DNA from: JAISGQ01 sp045534445
Lineage (GTDB): Bacteria; Bacillota; Clostridia; Oscillospirales; Acutalibacteraceae
DNA length: 30,928 nt
Reading direction: 5' to 3'
Assembly (NCBI GenBank): GCA_045534445.1
Contig: JAZSJQ010000036.1
Span: 1 to 30,928 of the forward strand
The position numbers and the translations under genes were made by a program. The notes under the pieces were generated by a model. It was not told the origin of the DNA. It saw only the letters and a program-made list of their open reading frames with translations, and searched no databases. This document shows, one piece after another, positions 30,768 through 30,928 of this stretch. The first letter of the stretch is position 1. Every line of letters begins with the position of its first letter.

Positions 30768-30928
30768 TTATGGCTTCTTTATCTTTGCCAACTCTCCAAT
30801 CATAGCACCACCAATAATGCACACCGCACCAATTATTTGAACTATCGTCATTTTCTCATTAAGCAGAATTGATGCAAAAACCACTGCTGATAAGGGCTCC
30901 AGATAGCCACACACAGCTACCGTCTGCA
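30768..30928 (-). CDS. EamA/DMT-family transporter, C-terminal fragment
   Basis: Partial: the last 52 residues before the stop (TAA at 30768-30770), running off the right edge of the window. The segment GYLEPLSAVVFASILLNEKM followed by a second hydrophobic helix (IIGAVCIIGGAMIGEL) is the typical end of a drug/metabolite exporter (EamA) repeat, with the conserved Glu-Pro and Asn-Glu-Lys. The substrate is unknown. Confidence 0.8.
   Translation of the reverse strand, partial: QTVAVCGYLEPLSAVVFASILLNEKMTIVQIIGAVCIIGGAMIGELAKIKKP

Overview
The window looks like a chromosomal segment of a spore-forming, low-to-moderate GC Firmicute of class Clostridia, probably an Oscillospiraceae/Ruminococcus-type gut organism. 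The evidence is a complete spoIIIA sporulation operon, an alpha/beta small acid-soluble spore protein gene, strong AGGAGG-type ribosome sites, TTG/GTG starts, and many gene-end palindromic terminators.

Layout. (1) 1-4967: tandem hairpins, then the eight-gene operon spoIIIAA-AH on +. (2) 4964-8041: an RsmF-type rRNA methyltransferase (-), a 41-residue Asn/Gln-rich mini-gene (+) with a sigma-G-like promoter, then a three-gene minus operon (two membrane proteins of unknown function and a GNAT acetyltransferase). (3) 8042-10690: an accessory patch with a Cys-rich mini-protein and three small exported or lipoproteins; the last has an array of AACGATT boxes, spaced about 20 bp, upstream of its promoter. 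(4) 10690-16788: tRNA-Ser(GGA), a LytR-CpsA-Psr protein with a poly-Thr stalk, a PcrA/UvrD helicase and an MFS transporter, all on -. (5) 16889-21482 on +: a sugar aminotransferase, RfbA and RfbB (a short dTDP-4-amino-sugar route), then an AzgA-type purine permease. (6) 30111 down to 21485 on -: a surface-glycan cluster with an IspD-like cytidylyltransferase, an SDR epimerase, an AraD-like epimerase, a pseudo-SDR/LicD fusion, two tandem acyltransferases, TarI and TarJ. (7) 30288-30928: an ssp gene with an odd C-terminus and the 3' end of an EamA transporter running off the window.

How the genes work together. Region 6 most plausibly makes CDP-activated polyol or sugar phosphates (TarJ + TarI, and a second IspD-like enzyme with the AraD and SDR partners). 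The LicD-fold transferase would put them on a cell-surface polymer, which the acyltransferases would decorate. Region 5 supplies a dTDP-amino sugar, and the LCP protein is of the family that attaches such polymers to peptidoglycan. Two genes of this cluster are broken in the given sequence: tarJ by two homopolymer frameshifts and one acyltransferase by an in-frame stop. Surface-glycan capacity may therefore be decaying or phase-variable here, or the sequence may contain errors.

Promoters were read by eye from -35/-10 similarity and are predictions. The intergenic stretch 30112-30287 (between the divergent ispD-like and ssp promoters) shows nothing I can interpret.
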